DNA from: Gliomastix tumulicola
Lineage: Eukaryota > Ascomycota > Sordariomycetes > Hypocreales > Bionectriaceae
Assembly (NCBI GenBank): GCA_001599755.1
Contig: BCHX01000001.1
Span: 1,426,001-1,490,000, forward strand
Direction of reading: 5' to 3'
DNA: 64,000 nt
This document shows positions 1 to 10,805 of the stretch, one piece after another. How positions within the stretch are numbered: position 1 is the first letter of the stretch; each line of letters starts with the position of its first letter. Both the position numbers and the translations under genes were made by a program. The notes under the pieces are model-generated. The model ran no database searches, had not been told where the DNA came from, and was given only the letters and a program-made list of their open reading frames with translations.

Positions 1-3000
1 GGGTCCGGCCAGGACGCAATATTGTGCCTGCTATAGAGGGAATTTTTTTTTTCATGTAACCGGGCTTCCGTCGAGTTAGTACGAGCCTTTGGGGATCTGG
101 TTGTTCTACATTCCTTCGGAGGATAGTTACACTTATGCGAGCACAATCCATCAACTATCCAGAAATCGCGCGCTCCCTTAGCCGTATTATGTTGCCCTGT
201 CCTTTTTGGGACGGTGCCGCGAAGCCCGTTGTAATCGTTGACATCAGGCATTAGGTAGAATGCTCCGAGAATAGCAACTATCAAACACCATGGTATTAGT
301 ACGTACTCCGAGCCTGGCATCTCACGCTGATCCCTGTCCACACCATCTTACTCGAGAGAGGCAGTACAACATCCTGGGGCCTTTTTCAGCTGGCCAAGGA
401 TAAAGCGCGAGTGAGAAACGAATGATGGAGGGTGACCCAGCCTCGGAAAAGGGGGAGGGGGGCAAGGCCTACTCGCTCTCAACTCATGGTGACCGCCATG
501 AAGAGGTGGCAGCACTGACGGATCCCGTCCCAGGCCACACTGACCAAGCCGGAGCGCCAGGACCAATCACTCCTCCTAATACGTCAGCCGACTGTAAACG
601 GAGGGTGGTGAGCACAGACAAATTGCACCATTCAACGGGCTCAGATTTGATCTCGTCTGCCACATAGGGTGTGGTCGCACCGACAGCCCACGAGACTCAG
701 GCGATTTCTGCGTTGGAGCTCAGTCAAGCCATATCCTCACCGAATTTGACCACACCTGTGCGACCTCGATGGGCGGCATCAATCTGCCCGGTAATGATAT
801 CAACCAATATTGGGCCGTTGGGAATTTGTCATTCTGTTTCATGTGCATATCAACTGATGCCTATTCTGCCTGCCCCTCGTGCGAGAAGGACTGATTGGGG
901 TTAGTAATGGTCTTTCATAATTGGCATTTCTTTCGGGCGCGCGCGTCTACCGGTAAGTGGCATGTTGACATCCCATTAGTGTGTGGAGGTATTATTTCCC
1001 CGATGAAAATGTAAAAACAGGGATGCCCGTCGCCGGCTTGGGGGCGACGCGGGACGTGCTGTTCACGATGAGGAGTGACAACGACACTGGACGACGTGCA
1101 TATGCTCATCGACACTTCAGATGGGGAAAACGGGACCCCCCCTGTAGAGTCGTGTGTGAACTTCTGGCTCGGCAGGCGATACGTCTCCCTGAGTCCCGTC
1201 TCGATGGTACCATCCAGGGTTTCCACCAGCTCCCCGCGCTGCCCGGTTACATCATTCCGGCGGGCAGGCAGACATGGGCGAACCACACATGGACGCGCCC
1301 GCCGGTGAGTCGCTCCAACCATCGAGAACATATCGGGACTCGGTCTAGGGAGGAGAGGGGAGGCAAGGGTCAAACCGGGTAAAGACCTTTTGGAGGCGAT
1401 AGGTCACGAAACCACCTCGGGATTGTGATTTGAGGGGGGGGGCAAGGGGCTTCAGGCAAGACAGGCAAGACAGGCAAAGAGGAAGATGCTGCTAGGATGT
1501 CTCGAAGGGGCCAACCGTCAACAAGACCCTCGGCATCGCTCGTGCCAAAGAAGCTGGTGAAAATGGTCTCAGTTGCCTGGGCGCCGGGACAACCTCCCGC
1601 GCGTCGATAACTGCTGGCCAGAATCGCCAGGCGGCACGCTGAGCACAGGCACTACACGTTAAGCTTGCCCATCTAGCCCGAGGCTAAGCCATCTGCCCTG
1701 TGGGCTTGTGGGTAAAAACGGCCTCGGGGCGAGGCGCGTCTTCCCGATTGCCAGAGTTAGAGTGGTCGCATGGGCTTGGGGTAGTTGCATGGGCACGACC
1801 CTTGCACACCCGCTTCTTGACGCTGGCGCAATTTTTCCAGTAATTTTTTTTTCTCTGCTCCCTGGGTGTGCCCCTCAGTCGCGCGCTCCAGTGCTCAACG
1901 TAGACAAACAGGAAGTGTCGCCGGAGGGACTGTCGCGGAACGCCGCAGCCGTAGAGCACGCGCAAGGGAGGCGTGTGCGCACACGCCGCCCGCGCATAGG
2001 GTGACGAGTCAGACAGGGCACAGCGCGGCGCGTCTTGGATGATGAATTACGAAGACACATGAAATGATTCAACAGCTCAGTCAACTGGACCAAGATCCGG
2101 AGATCAGTCCAGGATGCGCGCTGCAAAAGGAGGGGAGGGGGTGGCATTAGAGGCGCAAATGCGTTAGATGGGCGCCCGGCAGGAAGTCATGGTGGGGCCC
2201 TCCCGAGCGCTCCTCCCTTTCCCATTTTCCATCCTTCCATGGACGCTTGTCAGTGGACAGACAGGACAGCAACAGTGGGCAGGACGTGCAGGAGGCAGGA
2301 GGCAGTGGGCCACGCCTTCCCTCCCTTCCGTCATGAAATGTGACTCACAAAAATTGGAAGCCACCACCAGGGCCCCCTCCAGCTGCAGCATTGCATCTGG
2401 CAGTCGCAGAGGCAAAGAGGGCAGGAACGAAGCTGATTCGCGCCGGCGAGGCAGGTCCAATCACAGGCTGACCCCGAAGCCCGGCTGTGACGAGGTTTAC
2501 TAGCAGGCTGATTATCACTCTCTTCGCTTCGCCGTCGCTTCTGAAACGAAATGAGCATGGGCCACTTCGTCGCCAGTTGGGCTCCAAGCATGCCCAAGGT
2601 AATCAGAAAATAATACCACTCAGCCCGATGCTCACGCGCGGGCGAGCCCTCGAATGCCCTCGAAGACCCTCGAACCACGGACTCGAAACACGCCAGGCGC
2701 TGCTCTGACCAATCCTCGGTCCGGCCTTGCCCCTTCGAGTTCTGCGGCCTTCTGCCCGGGTCCAGCAAGGCAGCCAGTGTCAATGCAAGGCGTATTATTG
2801 ATGATGGCTCCCGTGCTGATGATGATCGCTCTCTGGCGGCAGTGGGCACTGCCACCCCACAGCCAAGGTGCTGCCTTTTTTCGACTTTGCTCTCTGGCCC
2901 GCCACACAAAGCTGCCTGGGGAATGCAGCATGACCGAGCTGCCAGAAACTATGCTGTCTTGTCGCCAGCTTGGCCACCTACGAGCTCGATACTTGCCGGT

Positions 3001-4554
3001 ACTTCGAGCGCGAGGTCTCGCTCACGCCATCCCCCATCGCATCTCAGAGTCGCGAGGGAGGGAGGGGAGCGATGTATCCGGAACCAAGAGATTCACGGTC
3101 ACGTCGCCTCCGCGTGCCTTGCATACCACTATCGGCTATGATTCATGTCTGTACCTGCGACATCCGTTGACTGATCAACCAGCAATCCAGCAAGCAGCAA
3201 GCCATCAATCAATCATGGCCCGCCGCTGGCGAAGCTCGTACCCCCCCCCCCCCCCCCCCCCTTTACGCTTGGCTGCTCTCCCCTTATCCATTTTTCCCAC
3301 TGCTGCCCAACCAGACCAGGGAGCCCTGGCACCAGCTCCAAATTGACGGACAAAATCGCAAATGGAAGCATGAAATTTGCGATTTGCTTCGCTGTCGGGC
3401 GTTTGACCTGTATGGAAAGCAAAATTTTCTTTGCCAAACAGGAGATTGCTTCAATAATGACCTGCTCACAAGACGCTTGCTGCTCATTTCGCAGACAGGA
3501 TGATGAGTAGCAGCAGCAGCAAGAGACAACAAACGCCCCTCACACTCATCACGAGTAAGAGTCATCCCACCTACTCGGTACACTCCCTCCCCCCTGCCAT
3601 GTTTCTCTGATCAGCCCTCCGAAGTACCTCGTCCGTAGCGTCTTGTACTGGTGTCCTCAAGGTGACACTGGGGGAAAGTACCTCCAGGCTGCTGGTGAGT
3701 GAGCTTTTGCGACCTACGCTACCTCTCAGGACTGTATGACTGATGAGTTTACCAGGGCTTTCTCCCTCCCTTGGACAGATACTCGTCTCGTAAACTGACA
3801 GTCCCCGGCTCCTCTCGTCCTCTCGTCCTATTAAATGACCCCTGTCTCCCGCTAGGTCTCGTGCTATTCCTGGTTACTCCGTTGTCCTGGCTTCGCCATT
3901 CCTGTGTGACAGGCTGTGGAGTGCACTGACCGTTGCCTTCCCTGCCTGGAACAATAATTTCAGTACACTTTTTTCCCGCTTCGAAATTGGAAATATATAT
4001 CATTATTCCAGTGCCCGAGCAAGAAATTTTCTCACTCACAGACGAGATCCCCTTCTCTCCTGATACTCTCGATATACTTATTCTTTATCCTCCGAGTCCT
4101 GCATGCCGTTCTCAGCTTCGCCTTAAGGGTAACATCGCTCGACTTGAGACCCTCAGAGAGAAAAAAAAAAGGTGTGTGTGCGCCCGCGCAGCTGTGTGTG
4201 GTATTATCTCAGTGTGGTGTGCGCTCAGCTCACACCGCGTTAGGCTCGCCCTTATATACCAACAAATAAGACCTATGCAGCACACATCCAGCCTCATCGA
4301 CAACTCACACAACTGGACCTTTGCATCTAGCACAAGCAAATCATATACATCTGCACCTCTTCTGCCTTGCAGCAACTCACGAGCCTTGTTCCTGATCATT
4401 GGGTCGGCTCATATCGACCACGCACCCTGACGACTGTCCCCTTTTTTACCCGGGTCAGGTTGGGCATCGGTGCATCTGCCCACACACACACGCACACAAA
4501 AGCACTCGCCCTCCACGAACCACCTGCACTGGTCGTGCAGCACATTGACCAGTC
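1..4554. other. Gene-free region, start of window
   Basis: I see no convincing coding exon here. The open frames are short, overlap on both strands and have no recognisable domain or sensible splice model. The stretch contains a 21-base C run at 3241-3261. From about 3.9 kb it becomes pyrimidine-rich, which suits the promoter and leader of the gene starting at 4555. No tRNA or 5S rRNA was recognised. Confidence 0.6.
3241..3261. repeat. Homopolymer run of 21 C
   Basis: An uninterrupted run of 21 cytosines in gene-free sequence. Runs this long are rare and error-prone, so the exact length is uncertain. Confidence 0.9.
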
Positions 4555-5547
4555 ATGCCGCTGTCCCATCGGAGCTCCAGCGAGTTCAAAGCTCCCAAGC
4601 AGTCGGGTAGGTCCTCGCTCCACCACACAGCACCAGCCTATAGGCCGCGAGGTACTGATCGACCTTGCATAGTCCGTGACATTGAGGAGTCCTTACGTGA
4701 GCAGCTCCAGCGGACCAACACTGAGCTCAACAAGCTCCAGACAGAGCGAGATCGACTTGAGAATGTGTGCAAGCAGCTCAAGAAGACTGTCGCCGATAGC
4801 GCTGCCACCGTCGCCGAGCTCAAGGCCGAGCTGTCCGACGTCAAGAAGGAGAAGTCGGATATCAAGAAGGAGAGAGACGAGTGCGAGAAGGAGAGGGACC
4901 AGGTCAGCGACGACCTCGAGCAGTCCAAGGCCGATTACGACGCCCTCCTCAAGACTCACAAGGGCTGGCTGAGGGACTACACTGAGCTCCAGACCGACTA
5001 CGACAGTCTCCTCAGCCGGTACAACACCGCCAAGGGCACCTCGTCCACCAGCAGCCCGCTAAGCTCCCCCATCCCGGACCGGTCCAAGGAGGTCCACCTG
5101 ACCACTTCCAAGAAGGAGCATCAGGAGGAACGTGAGCGCCGCAAGGAACGTAACCGCAACAAGAGCCGCGAGCGTGGCGAGCGTGGCCGCGACAAGGAGC
5201 GAGAGAAGCGCGAGCACGAAGAGCACCTCGCCGAGAAGAAGCGACTCCAGAAGAGGTTTGAGGAGCGCCGCCCTCCCCAGTCCGGACGGAGGAACAGCGT
5301 CAGCCAGTGGACGTCCTCGACTGTCCGATCCCCCTCCCAGAACCCAACCACCCGCTACACCAGCAGCCGCACTCAACAAGCGCCAGCCGTGAACCAGCCA
5401 CAGGCGAACTATGGATCCAGCGTGCCCCGGAGTACCCCCAACCCTTTGAGTCCCACTGGAGCCTACAGCAACAGCGGCAGCAGTGGCTTCAACGATGAGG
5501 AGTCCTTCGAGGATGGCAACTACCACCCGTACCCTATCCAGCGGTAG
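4555..5547 (+). CDS. Coiled-coil protein of unknown function
   Basis: Unspliced, the frame gives 330 aa. I prefer a model with exons 4555-4606 and 4673-5547 (308 aa). The 66 bp intron has a GTAGGT donor, an ACTGAT branch-like site and a CATAG acceptor. It is open and a multiple of three, so either form reads through. The first third is a strong predicted coiled coil dense in Leu, Lys and Glu (LREQLQRTNTELNKLQTER is typical). It is followed by a basic and acidic stretch of RERERR/KEREKRE type, then a Ser/Pro/Gln-rich tail. There is no signal peptide, membrane segment or catalytic motif. The composition suggests a cytoskeletal, scaffold or nuclear protein, but nothing fixes the role. The next gene lies 612 bp downstream on the same strand. 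Confidence 0.8.
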   Translation: MPLSHRSSSEFKAPKQSGRSSLHHTAPAYRPRGTDRPCIVRDIEESLREQLQRTNTELNKLQTERDRLENVCKQLKKTVADSAATVAELKAELSDVKKEKSDIKKERDECEKERDQVSDDLEQSKADYDALLKTHKGWLRDYTELQTDYDSLLSRYNTAKGTSSTSSPLSSPIPDRSKEVHLTTSKKEHQEERERRKERNRNKSRERGERGRDKEREKREHEEHLAEKKRLQKRFEERRPPQSGRRNSVSQWTSSTVRSPSQNPTTRYTSSRTQQAPAVNQPQANYGSSVPRSTPNPLSPTGAYSNSGSSGFNDEESFEDGNYHPYPIQR

Positions 5548-6159
5548 GCGGCTCACGTCTCCTATCATCAAAGAGGCCTGAGACCTTGACGCATCCTCGT
5601 CGGGTCTGGCCGCAGCTGCAAAGCACACGTGTACTACAACAACAGCAGCACCACCTATAGATCCCTCGATACCCCCCTGGCCTCAACAGCCACAATACCC
5701 TATAGATTTCTATATATGTCTTTTCTTTTCTTCTACGCCTACTTTCTCTCTTCTTTCCTTTTTTGGAAGCTCATGGAAGCCCACTCATGCGAGGTGATGG
5801 ATGCAGTGTCTATCATGACAAGGATAGTCTGAGTCATGACTGGTCAGTCCATCCTGAGCCTAGCGGTGGTCTTGCATGCCTTTCCGCAGTATGTTTCGTT
5901 TTTGCAGGACTTTGTTGCTCTGTCGCCCCGGATTCCCGATATGACTCGCCGGCGCAGCGATGTCGGCATGCAGGATCCGGTGTCGTCACAGCGCCTCCCC
6001 CGCTCCCTAGGACTCTTAGAGCCGGTCTCTCTCCGCCCCCACCGGTATCGTCAACTCTGTCTTCCCTCAACAGGACAGCACAGCCAGCTTGAGCTGAAGC
6101 TATTCGATATTCAGTCAGCTTATCAAGGACATCAATCTTGGGAACCCCCCTCCTTCACG
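5548..6159. other. Intergenic, between coiled-coil and PPOX-like genes
   Basis: Trailer of the upstream gene, a T-rich block at about 5700-5760, and promoter of the next gene. The frame of the next gene is open back to 5836, but that extension looks non-coding. I see no separate gene. Confidence 0.55.
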
Positions 6160-6996
6160 ATGAAGCTCCAACCTTCCCTACCCCAGAACCTCGCCGAGTG
6201 GGCGGAACGCCAGCCGGTCTTCTTCACCGGCTCGGCGGCTACCCACGGCGCTCACATCAATGTGTCGCCCAAGGGCCTGAGTGCGCACTTCGCCGTGCTC
6301 GGCCCCAACAAGTGCGCTTACATCGACCGCACGGGCTCTGGCTGCGAGACCATCGCCCACTCGTACGAGAACGGGCGCATCTGCCTCATGTTCATGAGCT
6401 TCGGCGACACGCCCCGGATCATGCGGCTGTTCTGCCGGAGCACGGTCGTGGAGTGGGATCAGCCCCAATTTCAAGACTTGGTGAGGGCCATCTCCAAGGG
6501 CAAGAGGGACGCCTTTGACGGCGCTAGGGCGGTCATCGTCTGTGACATCTGGGAGGTGCAGACAAGCTGTGGCTACGGCGTTCCGCGGGTGAAGAAGGCG
6601 CTGTACAGGCCTGGCCACGGCGAGGAGGAGGAGGAGGAGGATGTTCCTCAGCCTACGGTTGAAGAGATCCTGCGTGAAGGCAAGGCGAGTAGCGGTCGGC
6701 TCGACGAACTCGACGTGTTCGAGGACCGCCCGACGCTCGACAAGTGGGCGGGCGGCAAGGTGGAGGACAATCAGGTGCAGGATTACCACCTGAAGAACAA
6801 CGTGTACAGCATGGACGGACTACCCGGCCTGCGGACCGCGCGGCGCGGTGTAGGACAGACGTTGCTTGTCACGGATTTGCTAGCACGGACCAAGAGGGTC
6901 ACGGCTGAGCAGGAGGCTCTCGCGGTGGGATTTGGAGCCGCGCTGTTATTGGTTTCGGTATTTTGGTGGTTGGGCTTGATACAAGTCACAGCCTAG
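6160..6996 (+). CDS. Pyridoxamine 5'-phosphate oxidase (PPOX) family protein
   Basis: A 278 aa protein without introns. The N-terminal half is the FMN-binding split-barrel fold of the PPOX family. Visible motifs are FFTGSAATHG at about residue 18, HINVSPKGLS, then YIDRTGSGCETIAH and NGRICLMFMSF, which is the usual order in fungal PPOX-like proteins. An acidic Glu run (about 165-170) leads to a divergent C-terminal half that ends in a hydrophobic segment (about 252-276), a likely tail anchor. I chose ATG 6160 because the upstream in-frame sequence from 5836 has no domain character. The fold is known to bind FMN, F420 or haem; the substrate here cannot be read from sequence. The 3' end converges with UPF3. 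Confidence 0.87.
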   Translation: MKLQPSLPQNLAEWAERQPVFFTGSAATHGAHINVSPKGLSAHFAVLGPNKCAYIDRTGSGCETIAHSYENGRICLMFMSFGDTPRIMRLFCRSTVVEWDQPQFQDLVRAISKGKRDAFDGARAVIVCDIWEVQTSCGYGVPRVKKALYRPGHGEEEEEEDVPQPTVEEILREGKASSGRLDELDVFEDRPTLDKWAGGKVEDNQVQDYHLKNNVYSMDGLPGLRTARRGVGQTLLVTDLLARTKRVTAEQEALAVGFGAALLLVSVFWWLGLIQVTA

Positions 6997-7691
6997 GGAT
7001 TTTTTTTTTTTTGGGATATGGAATCTTGGTTTTTTACCTATTGGTTCATCGGGTCACTGGAGAAAAAAACAAAAAAGGAGAGACGTGTATAGGTACGATG
7101 TGATGTGATGGGATATCGGGAATGGGAAATGAGTGTAACGAGTGACGGGTTTTTGATTTTTTTTTTAGACGTTTAGATAGACTAGGTACCTACTTCATTT
7201 CTTTCTTCCTTCTTTTCTAGATAGACTTCCTCTTTCACAATACCTCAGCAATGATTCTGAATAAAAGCTACTAGCGAGCGATCTGAAAGGAGCAAATATC
7301 TGGTGCCTCAAGCATAGCAAGGTCCGTTAAAGAATCCTGTCGAGCCCCCAGCTGTTCTCATCCTGCCTCTTCTCGCAGAAAGAGGAAGAAGACCCTGAGG
7401 CCGGAGTTCCGAAAGCAGGCAGACAGACACTCGGGTCAGGCGTGGCGGGAAGCCCCCTCCCTCCCAAGGCAGGCATCTCTCGCGCTTGGCGGGATGTACA
7501 TATCGTACGTGACATGGGGAGGGGGGCCGTTAGGCAGACGAGCCATGTGAACGGCGTCTCGAGCAGTCTCGTGAAGCCCGCCAAGAAGCTCTCTGATGTT
7601 GGTTGAACGACACCCCCTTCTTCGGGCCGATGGGCCTCCTTGGAGGAAAAGAACCACAGTCTCGTGGGCTGGAACCGTCCATTTTCTGCCT
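6997..7691. other. Convergent 3' region between PPOX-like gene and UPF3
   Basis: Shared trailer of two convergent genes, with T and A homopolymer runs near 7000-7170 that suit polyadenylation regions. No coding sequence is supported. Confidence 0.6.
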
Positions 7692-10028
7692 TCAACCGCC
7701 CGGGTTGGCTGCAGGTTGAGACGCAGCGGCCTGCGCCTTGTCTCCACTGCCTCCGGACGCCTTGTTTCCTCCCCCGCCGCCGCGGCCACGTCTCCCGCGT
7801 CCACCCGAGGGCTTCTCTGGCTTCTCGGCATTGGGAGTGCCAGACGAGCTAGCGCCGGACGGTGTGGCAGCTGGGGTTGCTACCGCTGGGGTTGCTGCCG
7901 CTGCCGCTGCTGGGGCTGGGGCTGCCTGTTTCTTGTCCTTGCGCTCGAGGACCTGGACGGTGGTCTGGCCGACGGGCACGGGGCTCGCCTGGATGGCCTT
8001 GACAAGCGATTCGTGGTCCGCGAAGTCAACAAAGGCGAATCCTTTGCGCTTGTCGACCTCGACGCCCGTGATAGTGCCGAAGGGGCCCAGGGCTTGCCGC
8101 AGGGCAGCCTCGTTGACGCCCTGGGATGGGTTAGCGTGTTTGATGAAGGCCTGGGTAGCGTCGGCCGTCACGGCCGGGGCTTTCTTCTGTTGTGCCGGGG
8201 TGGATTTGGTCTTCTGCTGGGCAGGTTTGGCGGGCGATGAGGCAGCGGGCGCTTGAGCTGCCTTTGCTGGCTCTTCTTTGGCCTGCAACGACGACGCTGC
8301 TGCTGGTGTTGTTGTTGTAGTAGCGGCAGCGGCGTCCGGCTTCTTGAGGATCATCATCGGCTTCGGAGGAGCTGCCTGTTGAGCAGTAGATGCCTCAGCA
8401 GCGGGAGCCTTGTTCTTCTCGGCGTTCTTGCCGCCACGGTTCCTGCGTCCAGACTGAGACTTTTGCGACGCGGAGCCTTGTCCCTTGGAGGCCTGTGAAC
8501 CTTCGGACGGCGCAGGTGATACGGGTCTCTCGCTGGCAGCGGGTGTGCTGCCGGCGGCCGAGGATGAAGCTGCGGGGGCTTCCTTGTCGTCCGAGGCCTT
8601 CTGGCCGTTCTCTGCTTTCGCGGCGTCCTGACGGGCTCGTCTGTGGGCACTACCCGGACTGAGACCCAAGTCACGCTGCAAGATCCGAGCGGCGGCGGCG
8701 ATGCCTGCTCGCCGTGTCTTGGGAGTGGCGTCGGTTTGCGAAACAGTAGCTGCAGCTGGCGCGGGAGCCGCCGATGCGCCAGAAGCAGTGGTAGAAGCTG
8801 CGTTGCTCATCTGGCCAGCGACGCTCTTGGCCGCTTCCGCCGCCTGCTCGGTGGCAGCCTTCTTGGTGAGAATCTTGACATTCTCCTTGGGCGTCGCGGC
8901 CTTCCCAGCCTTGTCCTCCTTGGCACCCTTGCCCCTCTTCTTCGACGACTGCTCCTCCTCCTTGGAGGCGGCCTTCCCCTTAGCCTCGGCCTTGCCGCCC
9001 TTAGCGCTCTTGCCGGAAGCCTCCTTGCCCTTGTTGGCCTTCTTCTCCTTGAGATACTCAATCAACGGCGTCGTCAACACCTTGACCTCGACCTTGTCGC
9101 CATCCTCACCCCCGTTCTCCGCCTCGGCGACCTCCCTTGGCGGCGCCGGGTTCGCGAGCTCCTCGAGGAAGGCCATGAACTGCGGATCCTGGTCGATGGT
9201 GCCCTGCCGGGCGTCGTTACGCTTCTTGTTGGCGGGGAACTTCTTGTAGATGGCGAACTCGACGCCCGGAGGAGCGATCAGAGCCGGGTCGTTGAAGCTG
9301 CCCTTGGCGTCCTCCCACTTGGCGGCGCGGACGACATCACTCAGTGCGAGAATGTCGTCCTTCCTGAGGAGGTGCAGGTAGGCGCGTCCGGGCCGCGAAG
9401 GCTTCGAGGGGCTATATTATACGCGGGGCCATCAGTAAGAAGGGGGGGTCAGGTAGGGGGTGGCAGCATGTGAGCGAGGACGCACTCCTTGGAGATCTTG
9501 CCGGCCGCGTAGCTGTACCAGTCGACTTTGCCCTGGCCGACCTCCCAGTCGGGGCCGATGACGGCGAGGAACTCGGCCTCGGTCATGGCGGGGGGCAGCC
9601 GGCGGATGACGAGCTTTTCGCCTTCATTTTGAGGCTTGGACCTGGCCGGTCTCGTCGTTTCGCTCTGCGAGGGGCGTTAGTGGACGAGCGCTCCAGTGCT
9701 GTGCGTAAAGGGATATTCACCTTGGTGGTTTCACTGGCTTTGTCATTCTGGTTCCTTTCCCTGTCCCTGCCACCTTTCGACGAGTCGTTGCCCTTGGCCT
9801 TTTTTTTTTCAGTCAGAGATATATGTCAAAGCAAACGCGAGAGGCGAGCTCATGTTGGAACCAGACGGGTGCAGGTCGATCCAGCACTCCCACTACCCCG
9901 TAGCAAAGCGTGTCTTCGGCAGCTCTCACCTTGGAGTCGTTTGTCGAACGAGAGCGCCCAGCGCCTCGACGCGGATGCGGATGCGCCTGGGCAGCCTGCG
10001 CCGTCATTCTCGCCTGCGATGCGGCCAC
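7692..10028 (-). CDS. UPF3: Nonsense-mediated mRNA decay protein UPF3
   Basis: Exons on the minus strand: 10028-9930, 9798-9721, 9664-9486 and 9411-7692, giving 691 aa (684 aa from the second ATG at 10007). The introns are 131, 56 and 74 bp with GT/AG ends and CTGAC, CTAAC and CTGAT branch sites; phases agree at every junction. The Smg4/UPF3 domain begins with KLVIRRLPPAMTEAEF and continues through WYSYAAGKISKD, PSKPSRPGRAYLHLL and GVEFAIYKKFP. UPF3 links exon-junction or terminating complexes to UPF2/UPF1 in mRNA surveillance. A long low-complexity Ala/Lys/Pro linker leads to a second RRM-like segment (QAFIKHANPSQGVNE to GKGFAFVDF-type RNP1) and a Gly/Arg-rich tail. The second RRM is the notable part. 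Divergent from PPG1. Confidence 0.93.
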
Positions 10029-10805
10029 AAGCCGGCACTATCGTTGAGAGGGGACCTCGCCCCTTGCTGCTGATCCTGTAGGATGAACGATTCTATCGCG
10101 ATGTCGTCGCCGCGGGCGGTAGCTGGCCGCCAGTTTGTCGTGGAGGTGGTGGTGAGAGTCGTCGCTTTCATGAGGCTCTCTCACTCAGCAGGGTTCATTC
10201 AAGTTGTGCATGAGTGACTGATTCGAGCTTGAGCCCCACCACTGATTGGCTCGGTGTGGGAAAAACTGGGAATCTACAGTGTGCTGCACCCGGGCGGGTG
10301 CTAAAATAAGGACGGAGGGCCGCTGTAGCGAGTCCAACCAGGCCTGAGATCACGTGGGGATACGGGACCTGACGGCTTGGGCTTCACTGTGGCTAGCAAA
10401 GGAAGGGGCTAGATATTGGTCCGAAGTACCCTCGACCAGTCTGTGATTGCAGCAACTCGGTCTGCAAACTTCTTGTATCACCAACAATCATTTGCCAGTT
10501 GGCGTCCAACTTTCGTTGACCGCTGACAATCTGAGATGCCCCTCTACCGACGACTACAGTGAGTGGATCCTCCAGACTTCAGGTACCGTCAGGGCAGTAC
10601 AGAGGCCCGACTCCACTAAAGCCTGCACTTGAATGGTCAGCCAGCCACCAACGACCTCATTCAGCTTCCAAGTCCGAGGCCCGCCCCCCGCCATTGGAAA
10701 TCCAACCACCATCCAGATCAACCTCGAATCTCGACACCCTCGCTCCTCTTCGACACTATTTTCTCCCCCTTGTCTCGACACTCAAGAAGGGACACTCGCC
10801 TCAGC
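10029..10805. promoter_or_regulatory. Divergent promoter region, UPF3 and PPG1
   Basis: A 777 bp interval between the two start codons. It holds an ATTGG (inverted CCAAT) at 10245-10249 and a CACGTG E-box at 10351-10356. Both are simple motif matches and their use is inferred. No coding sequence is supported. Confidence 0.45.

Noticed and set aside
5836..6159. In-frame N-terminal extension of the PPOX-like protein
   Set aside because: 108 extra residues without similarity to the family; ATG 6160 gives the usual N-terminus.
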